Origin: Plesiocystis pacifica SIR-1
GTDB lineage: Bacteria; Myxococcota_A; Polyangia; Nannocystales; Nannocystaceae
Direction: 5' to 3'
Length of the DNA stretch: 64,000 bases
NCBI RefSeq assembly: GCF_000170895.1
Contig: NZ_ABCS01000013.1
Span: 84,351 to 148,350, forward strand
Made by a program: the position numbers and the translations under genes. The notes beneath the pieces are model-generated. The model was not told where the DNA came from and searched no databases. It was given only the letters and a program-made list of their open reading frames with translations. Shown here one piece after another: positions 31,980 to 40,999 of this stretch (position 1 is its first letter; every line of letters begins with the position of its first letter).

Positions 31980-32849
31980 ATGCCTGGTGCCCTTCATCAA
32001 GGAGTCCTCGCCCTGTTTCGGGACGACCCGTGGTTGGCCTTCGATCTCCTCGGAATCTCGCCGCTGAGGCGCGGCCCCGCGCGCCACGGATGCGGCGCCG
32101 TCGATGCCCTCGACCCCGATCTCGAGCGGCGACAGCTGCTGCCCGACCTCGTCCTGGTCGCCGAGGGCGAACCGGGCCTGGTCGTCACCGTCGAGGCCCA
32201 GAGCCGCACGAACGGGCGCAAGCGCTGGCGCATCCCCCACTACCAGGCGGCCCTCGCCGACGAGCATCAGCGCGACACCTGGGTCGTGGTGGTGTCCTTC
32301 TCCCCGAGCGTGTCCCGGCAGTTGGCCAGCTGGGCGCGGACCGGGCGGCCGCGCTTCGAGGCCCTGGTGCTCGACTGCGGGAACGTGCCTGTGGGCTACG
32401 ATCGGGAGCGGGCGCGCGCCAGGCCCAGCGCAGCCGTGCTTGGGGCGGCCTTGCACGCGTGCAGGGGCGACATCGAGGCGGCGCGCTGGGGGCTGGGGAT
32501 CGTCGCGGGCTTGCCGGTCGAGCGGCGCATGCGTGACGCGACCACGATCCTGGCCGCGGTAAGCAAGAGCATGCGAATCACGCTGGTACAGGAGTTTCCC
32601 TTCGCCCCGGATGACGACCGCTTGATGGAGATCGAGCGGCGCAGCGGGACCTACCACCTCGGCCACGACGAGGGTCGACAGGCCGTCTTGCGGGACATGG
32701 TGCTGGCGATCCTCGAAGTCCGCGGGCTCGAGCCCTCCGCCGTCGAGCGGGAGCGCGTCCTGGCGGAGGAGGACCTCGACCGGCTCCAGCGCTGGTCGGT
32801 GCGGGCGCGCACCGTCCCGAGCGTGGCAGCGCTGTTCTGCGACGATTGA
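31980..32849 (+). CDS. Rpn/PD-(D/E)XK-like protein of unknown function
   Basis: 289 residues from ATG 31980 (a GTG at 31944 is possible). The opening HQGVLALFRDDPWLAFDLLG and the block LVLVAEGEPGLVVTVEAQSR...KRWRIPHY resemble a large family of Rpn/YhgA-like proteins. In these an ExQ...KR arrangement corresponds to a PD-(D/E)XK nuclease core. Here the core reads VEAQSRTNGRKRW. The C-terminal half is helical with EVRGLEPSAVERERV. Such genes are often multi-copy and mobile in actinobacteria and myxobacteria. It is followed by several intergenic repeats, which fits a recombination-prone site. Function unproven. Confidence 0.6.
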   Translation: MPGALHQGVLALFRDDPWLAFDLLGISPLRRGPARHGCGAVDALDPDLERRQLLPDLVLVAEGEPGLVVTVEAQSRTNGRKRWRIPHYQAALADEHQRDTWVVVVSFSPSVSRQLASWARTGRPRFEALVLDCGNVPVGYDRERARARPSAAVLGAALHACRGDIEAARWGLGIVAGLPVERRMRDATTILAAVSKSMRITLVQEFPFAPDDDRLMEIERRSGTYHLGHDEGRQAVLRDMVLAILEVRGLEPSAVERERVLAEEDLDRLQRWSVRARTVPSVAALFCDD

Positions 32850-33010
32850 GAAGTCAGCGACTGTCGACGAATCCACAGTCTCTGTCTTCTTTAGCCGTCG
32901 TGGACGACGCCACGCCCTCCCTGCCCCACGTCTACGACTCAGAGCCGTCGTGGACGACGCCACGCCCTCCCTGCCCCACGTCTACGACTCAGCGACTGTC
33001 AACGAACCCA
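32850..33010. repeat. Tandem pair of 50-bp repeat units plus flanking duplicated sequence
   Basis: Two consecutive 50-bp units (32894-32943 and 32944-32993) begin GCCGTCGTGGACGACGCC and end CTACGACTCAGA. A third copy lies at 35304-35355. A separate short duplication flanks them: TCAGCGACTGTCGACGAATC near 32854 and TCAGCGACTGTCAACGAACC near 32990. No gene is seen. Confidence 0.85.
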
Positions 33011-33135
33011 CGCCCCCGCTCGCGGGGGCGACCACCAGCCTTTTCGAAGGTACGAACTCCATTGCCCACCAAGCCAAAGCGGAGGAGCGGACAGCGACGA
33101 AGCGCCCCCGGTCCCGAGACGCCTGTGGGGGCAAT
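33011..33135 (-). repeat. Dispersed ~85-bp intergenic repeat, copy 2 (inverted)
   Basis: On the minus strand this reads ATTGCCCCCAC, CGCTTCGTCGCT, CTTGGTGGGCAAT, matching the copy after ssb at 26271. An adjoining palindrome CGCCCCCG/CGGGGGCG (33011-33030) extends it. It ends 7 bases before the stop of the GT4 gene. Confidence 0.6.
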
Positions 33136-33141
33136 GCAGGT

Positions 33142-34422
33142 TCAGAGCACGGCGTCGAGGAGCCCGGCCAGGGCTCGGGCCGTCGCGGGCGCGCCGAAGG
33201 AGCGCAGGGCGTCCTCGTCGGGGGTGAAGGCGCGGCGACCCTCGGCGCGGGCGTCGATGGCGGCTTCGAGCAAGGCCCGCGCCCCCGCGACGTCGCCGGG
33301 CCGGATGCTCTTGCCCGCGCCCGTCCCCTCGACGATGTCGGCGAGCTCCCCGGGCTGGCTGATGCAGGCGATGGGCGCCCGGGCCAGGAGGTAGTCGTAG
33401 AGCTTGGCCGGGATGTAGAGGGTCTCGTCGCCGTAGGCCACGAGCACGGCGAGGTCCGCCCGGGCGAGGCGCTCGAGGCCCTCGGCGAAGGGCACGAACA
33501 CGCCGTGGCGGAAGGACTCGCTCAGCCCGAGGCGCTCGGCGAGCTCGAGGTCCGCCGTGCCCACGCGGCCGAGGTTCTCGAGCAGCACCGGCGGCGCGTC
33601 GGGACGCTCGCGGCGCAGCTCGGCCATGGCGTGGAGCATGGTCTCGACGCGGCGCGGTCCGTAGCAGTTGCCGAAGTGCAGCAGGTGCAGGGGCTCGTCG
33701 GCGGCGCGGCTCGAGGGCTCCGGCGTGGTCGGCTGGTCGGCGGGGTCGAAGGCGTTGCGGATCGCCGTGAGCCGGTTCTTCGGCAGGTCCGGGTAGAGCG
33801 CCCGGTAAGCCGCCAGGGCCGTCTCGCAGTTGAGGATCACCCGATCGGCGGTCTCGAACAGCCGGGCTTCGATGCGCCGGTCCATGGCCAGGGCCCACCG
33901 AGCCCGGCGCTGCTGGAAGAAGTTGAGGGTCCAGGGATCGCGCAGGTCGAGGATCAGCGGAACCCCGAGGCGCTTGGCGATCTGCTGGCCGTGGACGAGC
34001 ATGGCGTAGGGCGAGCTCGTGGCGAACACGGCGTCGACGCCCTCGCGCCGACCCAGGCGCACGCCCTCGCGGACCACGTGGGGCAGCAGGGCGATGTCGG
34101 GGCCCACGGGCAAGCCGAGCAGGCGCCGGCGCTTGGGCTTGGCGGCAGGGTCCGGGCTGCGCACGGGCTTGGCGATGGTCCCGTCCGAGGGGCGCCCGGT
34201 CGGCTCCCGGAACCAGCTGGGCTCGTAGATCCGCTCGACGCGGGTGCCCTCGGGCAGGCGCAGGGGCGTGTCGTCGACGGGCCGCCGCTCGGGGATCTTG
34301 CCGGTCAGCACGACCGCGCGCCAGCCGTGCTCGGGCAGGTAGCGGGCGAAGCGATAGGCCCGCTTGCCGCCGACGTCGAACATCGGCGGGAAGTAGCGCG
34401 ACAGGATCAGGACCTTGCGCAT
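33142..34422 (-). CDS. GT4-type (group 1) glycosyltransferase
   Basis: 426 residues from ATG 34422. GT-B fold: N-terminal KVLILSRYFPPMFDVGGKRA with the FPP-x-GG loop of GT4 acceptor domains, DAVFATSSPYAMLVHG and LILDLRDPWTLNFF in the first half. LHLLHFGNCYGPRRVETMLHA opens the donor domain, and AKLYDYLLARAPIACIS is the E/K-containing nucleotide-sugar block. No membrane helix. It likely adds a sugar to a cell-surface glycan. It is 25 bases downstream of the family-2 gene, so the two are probably an operon. Confidence 0.86.
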   Translation of the reverse strand: MRKVLILSRYFPPMFDVGGKRAYRFARYLPEHGWRAVVLTGKIPERRPVDDTPLRLPEGTRVERIYEPSWFREPTGRPSDGTIAKPVRSPDPAAKPKRRRLLGLPVGPDIALLPHVVREGVRLGRREGVDAVFATSSPYAMLVHGQQIAKRLGVPLILDLRDPWTLNFFQQRRARWALAMDRRIEARLFETADRVILNCETALAAYRALYPDLPKNRLTAIRNAFDPADQPTTPEPSSRAADEPLHLLHFGNCYGPRRVETMLHAMAELRRERPDAPPVLLENLGRVGTADLELAERLGLSESFRHGVFVPFAEGLERLARADLAVLVAYGDETLYIPAKLYDYLLARAPIACISQPGELADIVEGTGAGKSIRPGDVAGARALLEAAIDARAEGRRAFTPDEDALRSFGAPATARALAGLLDAVL

Positions 34423-34447
34423 GGCAGACACGCGGGCGGCAGGGCGC

Positions 34448-35194
34448 TCAGCTGAGCTTGCCCCAACCCTCGAGGTTCTTGACGATCTGGCCGCGGGTGA
34501 ACCAGTAGCGGATCGCGTTCTTGCGGTTTTGCAGCAGCCGGGAGTAGCGGCTGGTCGGGTGCCACTGGTGGAACATCTCGGTCTGCTCGCTGATCCACAC
34601 GGCCTCGAGCCCGTAGCGCAGCGCCCGGTCGCGCATGTCCGTGTCCTCGCTGCCCCAGTGCACGAAGTTCTCGTCGTAGCCCCGGGAGTGGAAGAAGAAC
34701 TCCCGGGTGGCGGACTGGCACGCGCCGGTGCCGATGCTCTTGCGCCGCTTGCCGTGGCTGTGGAGGTAGGGCAGGTCCGCGCTGGTGTAGTCGCGCTCGG
34801 GCACGCTCTGGGGCAGGTCCGAGCAGGCGCACAGGACCAGGGCCTTGCCGGGCAGGCGATCGTGGACCGCGAGCAGGGCGGGCACGAAGTTGGGCGCGAA
34901 GATCATGTCCGCGTCCGTGCAGAACATGTACTCGCCGGTGGCGTGCTGGATGCCGAGGTTGAGGGCGCGGGAGCGGTTCCAGTCGCCGTACTCGTCGGTG
35001 CGCGCGATCCGGGCGTCGAACTGCTCGGCGAGCTCGCGGATCGAGGCCGCGTGCGCTTCGTTGCTGCCGAAGTCGGACAGCACGATCTCGAGCTGAGCGG
35101 CGTCGAGCTGCTGCCAACGCAGCGAGGCCAGGCAGTTGCGCAGGCGGGTCCCGGAGCGGTTGCGGACGGGGATGATGGCCGAAAGGCGCGGCAC
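34448..35194 (-). CDS. Family-2 glycosyltransferase with galactosyltransferase-type C-terminus
   Basis: 248 residues from GTG 35194; the start is chosen because similarity begins at LSAIIPVRNRSGTRLRNCL. GT-A features: LEIVLSDFGSNEAH, DWNRSRALNLGIQHA, the metal-binding CTDADMIFAPNF, and FHSRGYDENFVHWGSEDTDM, the acceptor-side block shared with beta-1,4-galactosyltransferase-like and chondroitin-polymerase-type enzymes. No membrane segment. Works presumably with the adjacent GT4 enzyme in surface polysaccharide assembly. Confidence 0.85.
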   Translation of the reverse strand: MPRLSAIIPVRNRSGTRLRNCLASLRWQQLDAAQLEIVLSDFGSNEAHAASIRELAEQFDARIARTDEYGDWNRSRALNLGIQHATGEYMFCTDADMIFAPNFVPALLAVHDRLPGKALVLCACSDLPQSVPERDYTSADLPYLHSHGKRRKSIGTGACQSATREFFFHSRGYDENFVHWGSEDTDMRDRALRYGLEAVWISEQTEMFHQWHPTSRYSRLLQNRKNAIRYWFTRGQIVKNLEGWGKLS

Positions 35195-35303
35195 GGCCCG
35201 AGCAGTTAGCCCAAGGGCCGAGCCCACGCAAGGCGCGGGGTGCCAGTGTGGTCGCCCACACGCTCTTTGGCCGCTAAACCGCCTCTGTCCACGGCTCTGT
35301 TTT

Positions 35304-35355
35304 AGCCGTCGTGGACGACGCCACGCCCTCCCTGCCCCACGTCCACGGCTCAGAG
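35304..35355. repeat. 50-bp repeat unit, third copy
   Basis: Same unit as at 32894 and 32944, differing at two positions near its right end (CCACGGCTCAG for CTACGACTCAG). Its outer parts are inverted repeats (AGCCGTCGTGGAC versus GTCCACGGCT). The right end overlaps the stop codon of the adjacent minus-strand lipoprotein gene. Confidence 0.85.
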
Positions 35356-35922
35356 ACCACAGACCTTGCGCTCGACCTTTTCCTCCTGGCACCAGTAGCT
35401 GTCGCCGCCCACGGTGCAGCAGCCTTCGAAGGTCAGCTCGGGGGGGCAGGGGCTGCCGGGCACGAGGGGGAGATCGCCGCAGTCGATCGGGAACTGGTTG
35501 CTCGGGTCCGCGCCCGTGAAGCCGCAGTCGTAGTAGCTCTCGCGGGGGTCCCACCCGCACTGGCCGTAGGGCTCGCCCATCAAGCAGGTGCCGTCGACGC
35601 AGATCAGCCCCTCGCCCTCGCACATGCCGTCGACGCAAGGGCAGTCCGCGGTCCCGGGCTCGCAGCCCTGGGTCTCCTCGGTGGTGTCCTCGCTCGACTC
35701 GCTGTCCTCGGTGGACTCCTCGCTCGAGCCTTCCTCGCTGCTGGAGTCTTCCGTGTCCCCGGTGGTGTCGTCGCCGACCTCGTCGGCCGTGTCGCTCGAT
35801 GCCCCGGAGGCTTCGTCGTCATCCTCCGCGGCCTCGACCAAGCTCGACGAGCATCCCGCCGCGCTCAGGCCGAGGGCGGTGGCCAGGGTCAGTGCTCCCG
35901 CGAGCGAGCAAAAGCGTGCCAT
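35350..35922 (-). CDS. Cys-rich lipoprotein with acidic Ser/Thr/Glu linker
   Basis: 190 residues from ATG 35922. Signal peptide with lipobox LSAAGCSS (~residue 24), then ~60 residues of Asp/Glu/Ser/Thr low complexity typical of Nannocystaceae lipoproteins. The C-terminal ~105 residues contain about 15 cysteines (CEPGTADCPCVDGMCEGEG, CLMGEPYGQCGW, GCCTVGGDSYWCQEE) and should be a disulfide-rich surface domain. The CPCVDGMCEGEGLICVDGTC part resembles short EGF/tenascin-like Cys repeats common in these organisms. Function unknown. Divergent from the GH45 gene. Confidence 0.82.
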   Translation of the reverse strand: MARFCSLAGALTLATALGLSAAGCSSSLVEAAEDDDEASGASSDTADEVGDDTTGDTEDSSSEEGSSEESTEDSESSEDTTEETQGCEPGTADCPCVDGMCEGEGLICVDGTCLMGEPYGQCGWDPRESYYDCGFTGADPSNQFPIDCGDLPLVPGSPCPPELTFEGCCTVGGDSYWCQEEKVERKVCGL

Positions 35923-36056
35923 GCGCCCACCATACCGCGTTCCTCTGGGATAGGGATGTCCTACAAAACACCGAAAATTGCCGAGCTGTCCCAGAACTCC
36001 GCACGAACCCACTTAATCTCATCTAATTCTCTGCCGGGCGATCCACCAGAGGAAGC

Positions 36057-37343
36057 ATGAAGCGTGCTTCGCTGCGTCTGGCCGTGCTCCTGGGTGCCCC
36101 CGTTCTCCTCGGTGGCTGCTGGACGGGGGTCTCCCTCGACTCCGGTGACGAGCTGGCCACCGCGAGCACGATCGACACGACGGCGGACTCGGACAGCAGC
36201 GCGGGCGACGAGGCCGGGTCGACGGACGAGGCCGGGTCGACGGGCGGTGGTTCGAGCGAGGGGGAGTCGACGAGCACGGGAAGGTCGACGGGCGAGGGAG
36301 GGTCGACGACGGATGGCGGGTCGACAGATGGAGGGTCGACGGACGGCGGGACGACGACGGAGGGCGGATCGACGGAGGGCGGATCGACGGAGGGCGGATC
36401 GACGGAGGGCGGATCGACGGAGGGCGGGACGACGACCAGCGGCACCGGCGGTGACGATCCGCCTCCGCTCGGCAACGACGCCTGCGACGGCTACGCGACG
36501 CGCTACTGGGACTGCTGCAAGGCCCACTGCGGAAACACCGGCAACACCGATCCGCTCATCGGCACGGTCGGCAGCTGCGACGCGGCCGACCAGAGCCACG
36601 GCCAGGACTACGACGTGCCCAGCTCCTGCAACGGGCCCAACCAAAACGCGGCCTTCACCTGCTACAGCAACGCCCCGTGGGCCGTCAGCGGCTCGCTGTC
36701 CTACGGCTTCGCCGCGGTCCCGGCCAACGGGGACATCTGCGGGCGCTGCTACCAGCTCGAGTTCACCGGCGAGGGCCACTACCAGGCCGACAACCCCGGC
36801 TCCGTCGCCCTCGGCGGCAAGACCATGATCGTCCAGGCCACCAACATCGGCTACGACGTCAGCGGCGGCCAGTTCGACATCCTCACCCCTGGCGGCGGCG
36901 TCGGGGCCTTCAACGCCTGCTCCTACCAGTGGGGCGTGTCGAACAACCAGCTCGGCCAGACCTACGGCGGCCTGCTCTCGACCTGCACCCAGCAGCTCGG
37001 CGCCGACAACCACCAGGCGGTCAAGTCCTGCGTCCTCGATCGCTGCAACGACATCTTCGACGAGCCGAACATGGGCGAGCTGGCCGCTGGCTGCGAGTGG
37101 TTCGTCAACTGGTACGAGGCCGCGGACAACCCCAACCTCAAGTACGAAGAGGTCGAGTGCCCGCAGGCCCTCATCGACATCTCGGGGGTCGACCGCGGCC
37201 CCCTCAACGAGACCATCCAGGGCTGCGGCGGGGGCTCTTGCTCCGAGGAGGAGCAGGCGGCGTGCGACTGCAGCTGGACCAACGGCGGGGCCAACTGCGG
37301 CGCCGACGACGGCTCGTGCTGCTGGGAAGCCTGCTGCGGCTAG
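36057..37343 (+). CDS. GH45 endoglucanase-like lipoprotein
   Basis: 428 residues from ATG 36057, RBS AGAGGAA. Lipobox VLLGGCW (~residue 21), then ~110 residues of Gly/Ser/Thr/Glu repeats. The catalytic domain starts at ACDGYATRYWDCCKAHCG, the GH45 signature with the catalytic Asp of RYWDCC. It continues with NAPWAVSGSLSYGFAAVPA, CGRCYQLEFTG, GKTMIVQATNIG and FDILTPGGGVGAFNACSYQW, which carries the second catalytic Asp region, then CEWFVNWYEAADNPNLKYEE. A Cys-rich tail (CSEEEQAACDCSW...CCWEACCG) follows. GH45 enzymes hydrolyse beta-1,4-glucan; most known ones are from fungi and invertebrates. The lipid anchor would hold the enzyme at the cell surface. Confidence 0.9.
   Translation: MKRASLRLAVLLGAPVLLGGCWTGVSLDSGDELATASTIDTTADSDSSAGDEAGSTDEAGSTGGGSSEGESTSTGRSTGEGGSTTDGGSTDGGSTDGGTTTEGGSTEGGSTEGGSTEGGSTEGGTTTSGTGGDDPPPLGNDACDGYATRYWDCCKAHCGNTGNTDPLIGTVGSCDAADQSHGQDYDVPSSCNGPNQNAAFTCYSNAPWAVSGSLSYGFAAVPANGDICGRCYQLEFTGEGHYQADNPGSVALGGKTMIVQATNIGYDVSGGQFDILTPGGGVGAFNACSYQWGVSNNQLGQTYGGLLSTCTQQLGADNHQAVKSCVLDRCNDIFDEPNMGELAAGCEWFVNWYEAADNPNLKYEEVECPQALIDISGVDRGPLNETIQGCGGGSCSEEEQAACDCSWTNGGANCGADDGSCCWEACCG
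36357..36428. repeat. 15-bp in-frame tandem repeat in the GH45 linker
   Basis: Four perfect copies of a 15-bp unit (ACGGAGGGCGGATCG) from 36357 to 36416 and a partial fifth encode repeated EGGST. Likely variable in copy number by slippage. Confidence 0.92.
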
Positions 37344-37393
37344 GCGCCCGATCGGGTGGAGGTCGTCGTTCGCCGCGCTGCGTCCGTCGACGG

Positions 37394-37421
37394 CGGCGCG
37401 GTCGGGGTGGGCGACTGCTAG
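37394..37421 (-). repeat. 28-bp motif shared with the 100-bp tandem repeat
   Basis: Read on the minus strand this begins CTAGCAGTCGCCCACCCCG and matches 8563-8590 at 27 of 28 positions. At both sites the TAG within it is the stop codon of an upstream reading frame (here the esterase gene). Confidence 0.85.
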
Positions 37422-38515
37422 AGGTCGAACGCGCAAAAATCGAGTTCGGCGGGGGGCGAGGCGGCCCAGGGCGAGTCCGTCGTGCCCAGGGGGTGGAGCG
37501 CGAAGAACTCGATCACCGTCGTCGGCGACACGCTCACCGGCGCGGTGTGTCCGGCCCCGTGATCGCAGGTGACCACCGGGTGGCCCTTGTCGATCAGGAA
37601 GCTCTGGTCGTTCACGGCGAAGGCCGAGAAGTCCATGGTGTAGACCCCGGGCACGAGCTCGATGGTGTCCGTCGCCCCGCCGTGGACCAGCAGCTGCGGG
37701 TACTTGTTTTGGACGGCGTGGGGCGGCCAGTTGGCGACGATGCCGAGCAGGGCGTCGACGTTGGAGGGGTTGCTCCAATAACCCCCGGAGTAGGTCGCAA
37801 CCGAGGCCAGCTGCTCGCCGCGCACGGTCGAGATCATGTCCGTGGTGATCGAGCCGAGGGAGAAGCCGGTCGAGTGCACGTGGCTGGCGTCGAGGCCCCA
37901 GCGCTGGTCGACGCACTCGAGCACCGCGTCGAACAGCGCGACCTCGCGGTTGCCGGCGCCGTTGGGCTCGATCATGAAGGTGTCCCAGTCCATGGGGAAG
38001 GACGCGCCGAAGGCCGAGATCGGGAAGTCGGTGTCCTCGGGGGTGACGAGGATGAAGGGCATGGCCGGGTTGTCGACGAGGCCCGAGAACAGCCCGCGGA
38101 AGTTGGCCGCGGTGTCGCCGAGGCCGTGCCAGGAGAACACCACCGGCCAGGGGCCGCCGGCTTCGACGTCGGCGGGCAGGTCCAGGTAGAACTCGCGGGC
38201 GAGGCCGTCGACCATGAAGCCCGAGTTGAGCCCGGGGGCCAGGGCGGCGCACTGCGGGTCCGTCTCGCCGGTGTCGGTGGTGTCCGAGCTGTCGGTGGTA
38301 TCCGTGCTCTCGGTCGTCGCCTCGCCAGTGTCGGAGGATTCGCCGTCTTCGCCGTCTCCGGTGCTCTCTTCGGTGTCCTCCGCGGCCGTGTCGGAGGCCT
38401 CGTCGTCGGTGACGGAGCCGTCATCGCTGCAGCCCAGGGGCGCTGCGGCGAGGGCGAGGGCCACCAGGGCGGCGCTGCGGGACGATCGAAGGGAGCTGCA
38501 AGCCATGGCGCCCAT
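37418..38515 (-). CDS. Secreted esterase/PHB-depolymerase-like lipoprotein
   Basis: 365 residues from ATG 38515 (ATG 38506 is equally possible). Lipobox APLGC (~residue 29), then an acidic Ser/Thr/Asp/Glu linker to ~residue 85. The rest is an alpha/beta-hydrolase of the LpqC/PHB-depolymerase and feruloyl-esterase group: REFYLDLPADVEAGGPWPVV, SWHGLGDTAANF for the oxyanion region, nucleophile motif STGFSLGSITT (Ser in GFSLG), and VHGGATDTIEL for the acid. The His is probably in DHGAGH. Neighbouring a GH45 enzyme, it may deacylate plant or algal polysaccharide (inference). Convergent with the GH45 gene. Confidence 0.85.
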   Translation of the reverse strand: MGAMACSSLRSSRSAALVALALAAAPLGCSDDGSVTDDEASDTAAEDTEESTGDGEDGESSDTGEATTESTDTTDSSDTTDTGETDPQCAALAPGLNSGFMVDGLAREFYLDLPADVEAGGPWPVVFSWHGLGDTAANFRGLFSGLVDNPAMPFILVTPEDTDFPISAFGASFPMDWDTFMIEPNGAGNREVALFDAVLECVDQRWGLDASHVHSTGFSLGSITTDMISTVRGEQLASVATYSGGYWSNPSNVDALLGIVANWPPHAVQNKYPQLLVHGGATDTIELVPGVYTMDFSAFAVNDQSFLIDKGHPVVTCDHGAGHTAPVSVSPTTVIEFFALHPLGTTDSPWAASPPAELDFCAFDL

Positions 38516-38689
38516 GGTCGAGAAAGTTGAACGAGCCCGCAAGTATTGGGGCGGCTTTGAACAGAGTTCACCGCAGTTTGCGGTCACCGAGGGTGGCAAT
38601 GGCGGCAGTCGCGAAAGCGCAGCGCAATCGCAGTCATCACGCCGGCGCGATCGCTCGACCCTGGGTGTCCATGGCAGAGTGTCCGGAAC

Positions 38690-39088
38690 ATGAGCGACCG
38701 AGAGTCCAGCCCGGAGGTCCAGAAGATCCTCGCCGACGCCCTCGCGCACCTGCGTGCGAAGGGCGACGCGGCGCTCAGCACCTTCGAGCGCGAGCGCGTC
38801 GCCGAGCAGGCGGCGGGCGGCGACCTCGAGGCCGCGACCGCGGCCGCGCTGCGGGCCAAGATCGACGGCCAGCTCGGGCGCCTGGCCAAGTCCTTCGATC
38901 GCTTCGATCTCGACGGCGACGGCGTGGTGACCGTCGACGAGGTCCAGCAGATCCTCGGCATGGGCCGGACCGACGCCGAGGGCTTCGTCAGCCAGTTCGA
39001 CCGCGACGGCGACGAGCAGGTCGACTACGGCGAGTTCCTGATCGCCTCGTTCATCCGCCTGGGCTTCTTGCCGCCGCGCGACCCCTGA
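38690..39088 (+). CDS. EF-hand calcium-binding protein
   Basis: 132 residues from ATG 38690. The N-terminal half is helical. Two EF-hand loops follow: DLDGDGVVTVDE and DRDGDEQVDYGE. Both have acidic residues at positions 1, 3, 5 and Glu at 12, so calcium binding is likely. No signal peptide. Stands alone between divergent and convergent neighbours. Confidence 0.87.
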   Translation: MSDRESSPEVQKILADALAHLRAKGDAALSTFERERVAEQAAGGDLEAATAAALRAKIDGQLGRLAKSFDRFDLDGDGVVTVDEVQQILGMGRTDAEGFVSQFDRDGDEQVDYGEFLIASFIRLGFLPPRDP

Positions 39089-39110
39089 GCGGGGGGTGGG
39101 GACGCTCCGC

Positions 39111-40970
39111 TCACCAGGCGGAGTCGGGGACCTTGAGGTAGGAGTCCTCGTTGCTCTCGCACAGCTCGGCCAGGCGCGCGTTGTCGGGGAGCTCGGTGCG
39201 GATCCAGTAGCGGGCCGCCTCGAGCTTGGCGCGGTAGAAGGCCTCGCTGTCGGGGTCGTGGGCCTCGGTCAGGCCGCGGGAGGCAGCGCCAGCCATGCGC
39301 AGCCACTGCCACGCGACGATGAAGTTGGAGAACAGGCACAGGTAGTCGTGGCTGTGGGCCATCATGCCCAGGACGTCGCCGGACATGCCGCGCTGGCCGA
39401 GCACCTGGGTCAGGCCGCCGACGCGGGCGACCTCGATCTTCACGGCCTCGCACAGGGCCTCGTCGACGCCGTCCTTGCGCGCGACCTCGATGTCGGCGCG
39501 GATCTCCTCCATCAGCACCATCAGCGACTGGCCCATGTTGGCGACGACCTTGCGCCCGAGCAGGTCGAGGCCCTGGATGGTCGTGGTGCCCTCGTGGATC
39601 GAGTTGAGGCGCTGCTCCCGGAACCACAGCTCGGGCAGGTACTCGCTCGAGTAGCCGTAGCCGCCGTGGATCTGCAGGGCCAGGCTGGTCGACTCGAAGC
39701 CGCGCTCGGCCGGGAAGGTCTTGGTGATCGGCGTGAGGATGTCGAGGATCATCCGCGCCCGCTTGCGGTCGCCCTCGTTCGCGCCGTGCTCGGCGACGTC
39801 GTTGTAGCGCGAGGCGGTCATCACCAGGCACATGCTGGCCTCGACGATGGCCTTTTGGCGCAGCAGCATGCGCTTGACGTCGGGGTGCTCGATGATCGGG
39901 ATCGGCTCTTTGGTCTTTTGGCGCGGGTCGAGGGAGCGGCCCTGCTTGCGCTCGCGGGCGTAGTCGACGGACTGGTGATAGGCGGCCGAGGCCGTCGCCG
40001 TGCCGTTGGCCCCGACGAGGATGCGCGCCTCGTTCATCATCTGGAACATGTAGCTGAGGCCGCGGCAGGGCTCGCCGACGATCCAGCCGACGCAGTCGTC
40101 GGCCTCGCCGTAGCTCAGGCCGAGGCTCGGCAGGCCCTTCCAGCCGATCTTGTGGATCAGCTGGCTGGTGTGCACGTCGTTGAACTCGACCGCGATCTCG
40201 CCCTCGCCGGCGTCCTCGTTGCTGGGGTCCTCGAGGCCGGCGCTCGGGCGCAGGCGGGGGACGGCGAACAGCGAGATGCCCTTGACGCCGGGGGGGTCGC
40301 CGGGGCGCCGGGCGAGGGTCAGGTGGACGATGTTGTCGCGGAAGTCGAGGTCGCCGCCGGAGATGAAGATCTTCGAGCCGCGGATGTGGTGGGCGCCCTC
40401 GGCCTCGCGGCCCTCGATGGGCGTCGCCGTGCTCGTGATGTCGCCCAGGCCGCTGCCGGCCCCGGGCTCGGTCAGCGACATGGTCCCGACCCACTCGCCG
40501 GCGTACATGCGCTTCATGAAGGTCGCCTTGAGGGCCTCGCTGCCGAAGCTCTCGATCAGGTGGGCGGCGCCGGCGGTCAGCAGGGGGTAGCCGACGGCCC
40601 CGCTGTTGCCGGCCATGAGGTAGAGGTAGCCGACCACCGAGACCGTCAGGGGCAGCTGCGAGCCGCCGACGCTCTCGGGGCGGGCGGCGGTGATCAGGCC
40701 CAGGTCGACGGCGGCGTCGAACAGCTCGGCCATGCCCTCGGGGGACTTGATGCGCCCGTCGATGAGCTCGGCGCCCTTTTCGTCCATGGGCTTGAAGGCC
40801 GGGTAGAACTGCTCCCGGGCGAGCTTGGCCGCGCTGCGCAGCCACAGGTCGAAGATCTCGCGGGTGTGCTCGGCGAAGTGCGGCAGCTTGCACAGTTGCT
40901 CGGCGTCGTGGACCTCGTAGAGCTGGAAGTCGACGTCGCGATCACGGATCAGAGGGTTCGTGCCGGCCAT
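39111..40970 (-). CDS. Acyl-CoA dehydrogenase
   Basis: 619 residues from ATG 40970. FAD-dependent alpha,beta-dehydrogenation of acyl-CoA. Seen: [20 protein letters not shown] (FAD/substrate loop), [13 protein letters not shown], the core around [37 protein letters not shown], and the C-terminal [16 protein letters not shown], which holds the usual catalytic Glu. The size and the C-terminal extension (~100 residues after GRK) match the long acyl-CoA dehydrogenases of the AidB/FadE5-like group. Monocistronic. Confidence 0.94.
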   Translation of the reverse strand: MAGTNPLIRDRDVDFQLYEVHDAEQLCKLPHFAEHTREIFDLWLRSAAKLAREQFYPAFKPMDEKGAELIDGRIKSPEGMAELFDAAVDLGLITAARPESVGGSQLPLTVSVVGYLYLMAGNSGAVGYPLLTAGAAHLIESFGSEALKATFMKRMYAGEWVGTMSLTEPGAGSGLGDITSTATPIEGREAEGAHHIRGSKIFISGGDLDFRDNIVHLTLARRPGDPPGVKGISLFAVPRLRPSAGLEDPSNEDAGEGEIAVEFNDVHTSQLIHKIGWKGLPSLGLSYGEADDCVGWIVGEPCRGLSYMFQMMNEARILVGANGTATASAAYHQSVDYARERKQGRSLDPRQKTKEPIPIIEHPDVKRMLLRQKAIVEASMCLVMTASRYNDVAEHGANEGDRKRARMILDILTPITKTFPAERGFESTSLALQIHGGYGYSSEYLPELWFREQRLNSIHEGTTTIQGLDLLGRKVVANMGQSLMVLMEEIRADIEVARKDGVDEALCEAVKIEVARVGGLTQVLGQRGMSGDVLGMMAHSHDYLCLFSNFIVAWQWLRMAGAASRGLTEAHDPDSEAFYRAKLEAARYWIRTELPDNARLAELCESNEDSYLKVPDSAW

Positions 40971-40999
40971 TCGCCGCACTCTACCCCACCCGCGGGCGC

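Noticed and set aside
32894..32993. CRISPR-like array from the 50-bp units
   Set aside because: Only two contiguous units without spacers, plus one distant copy.
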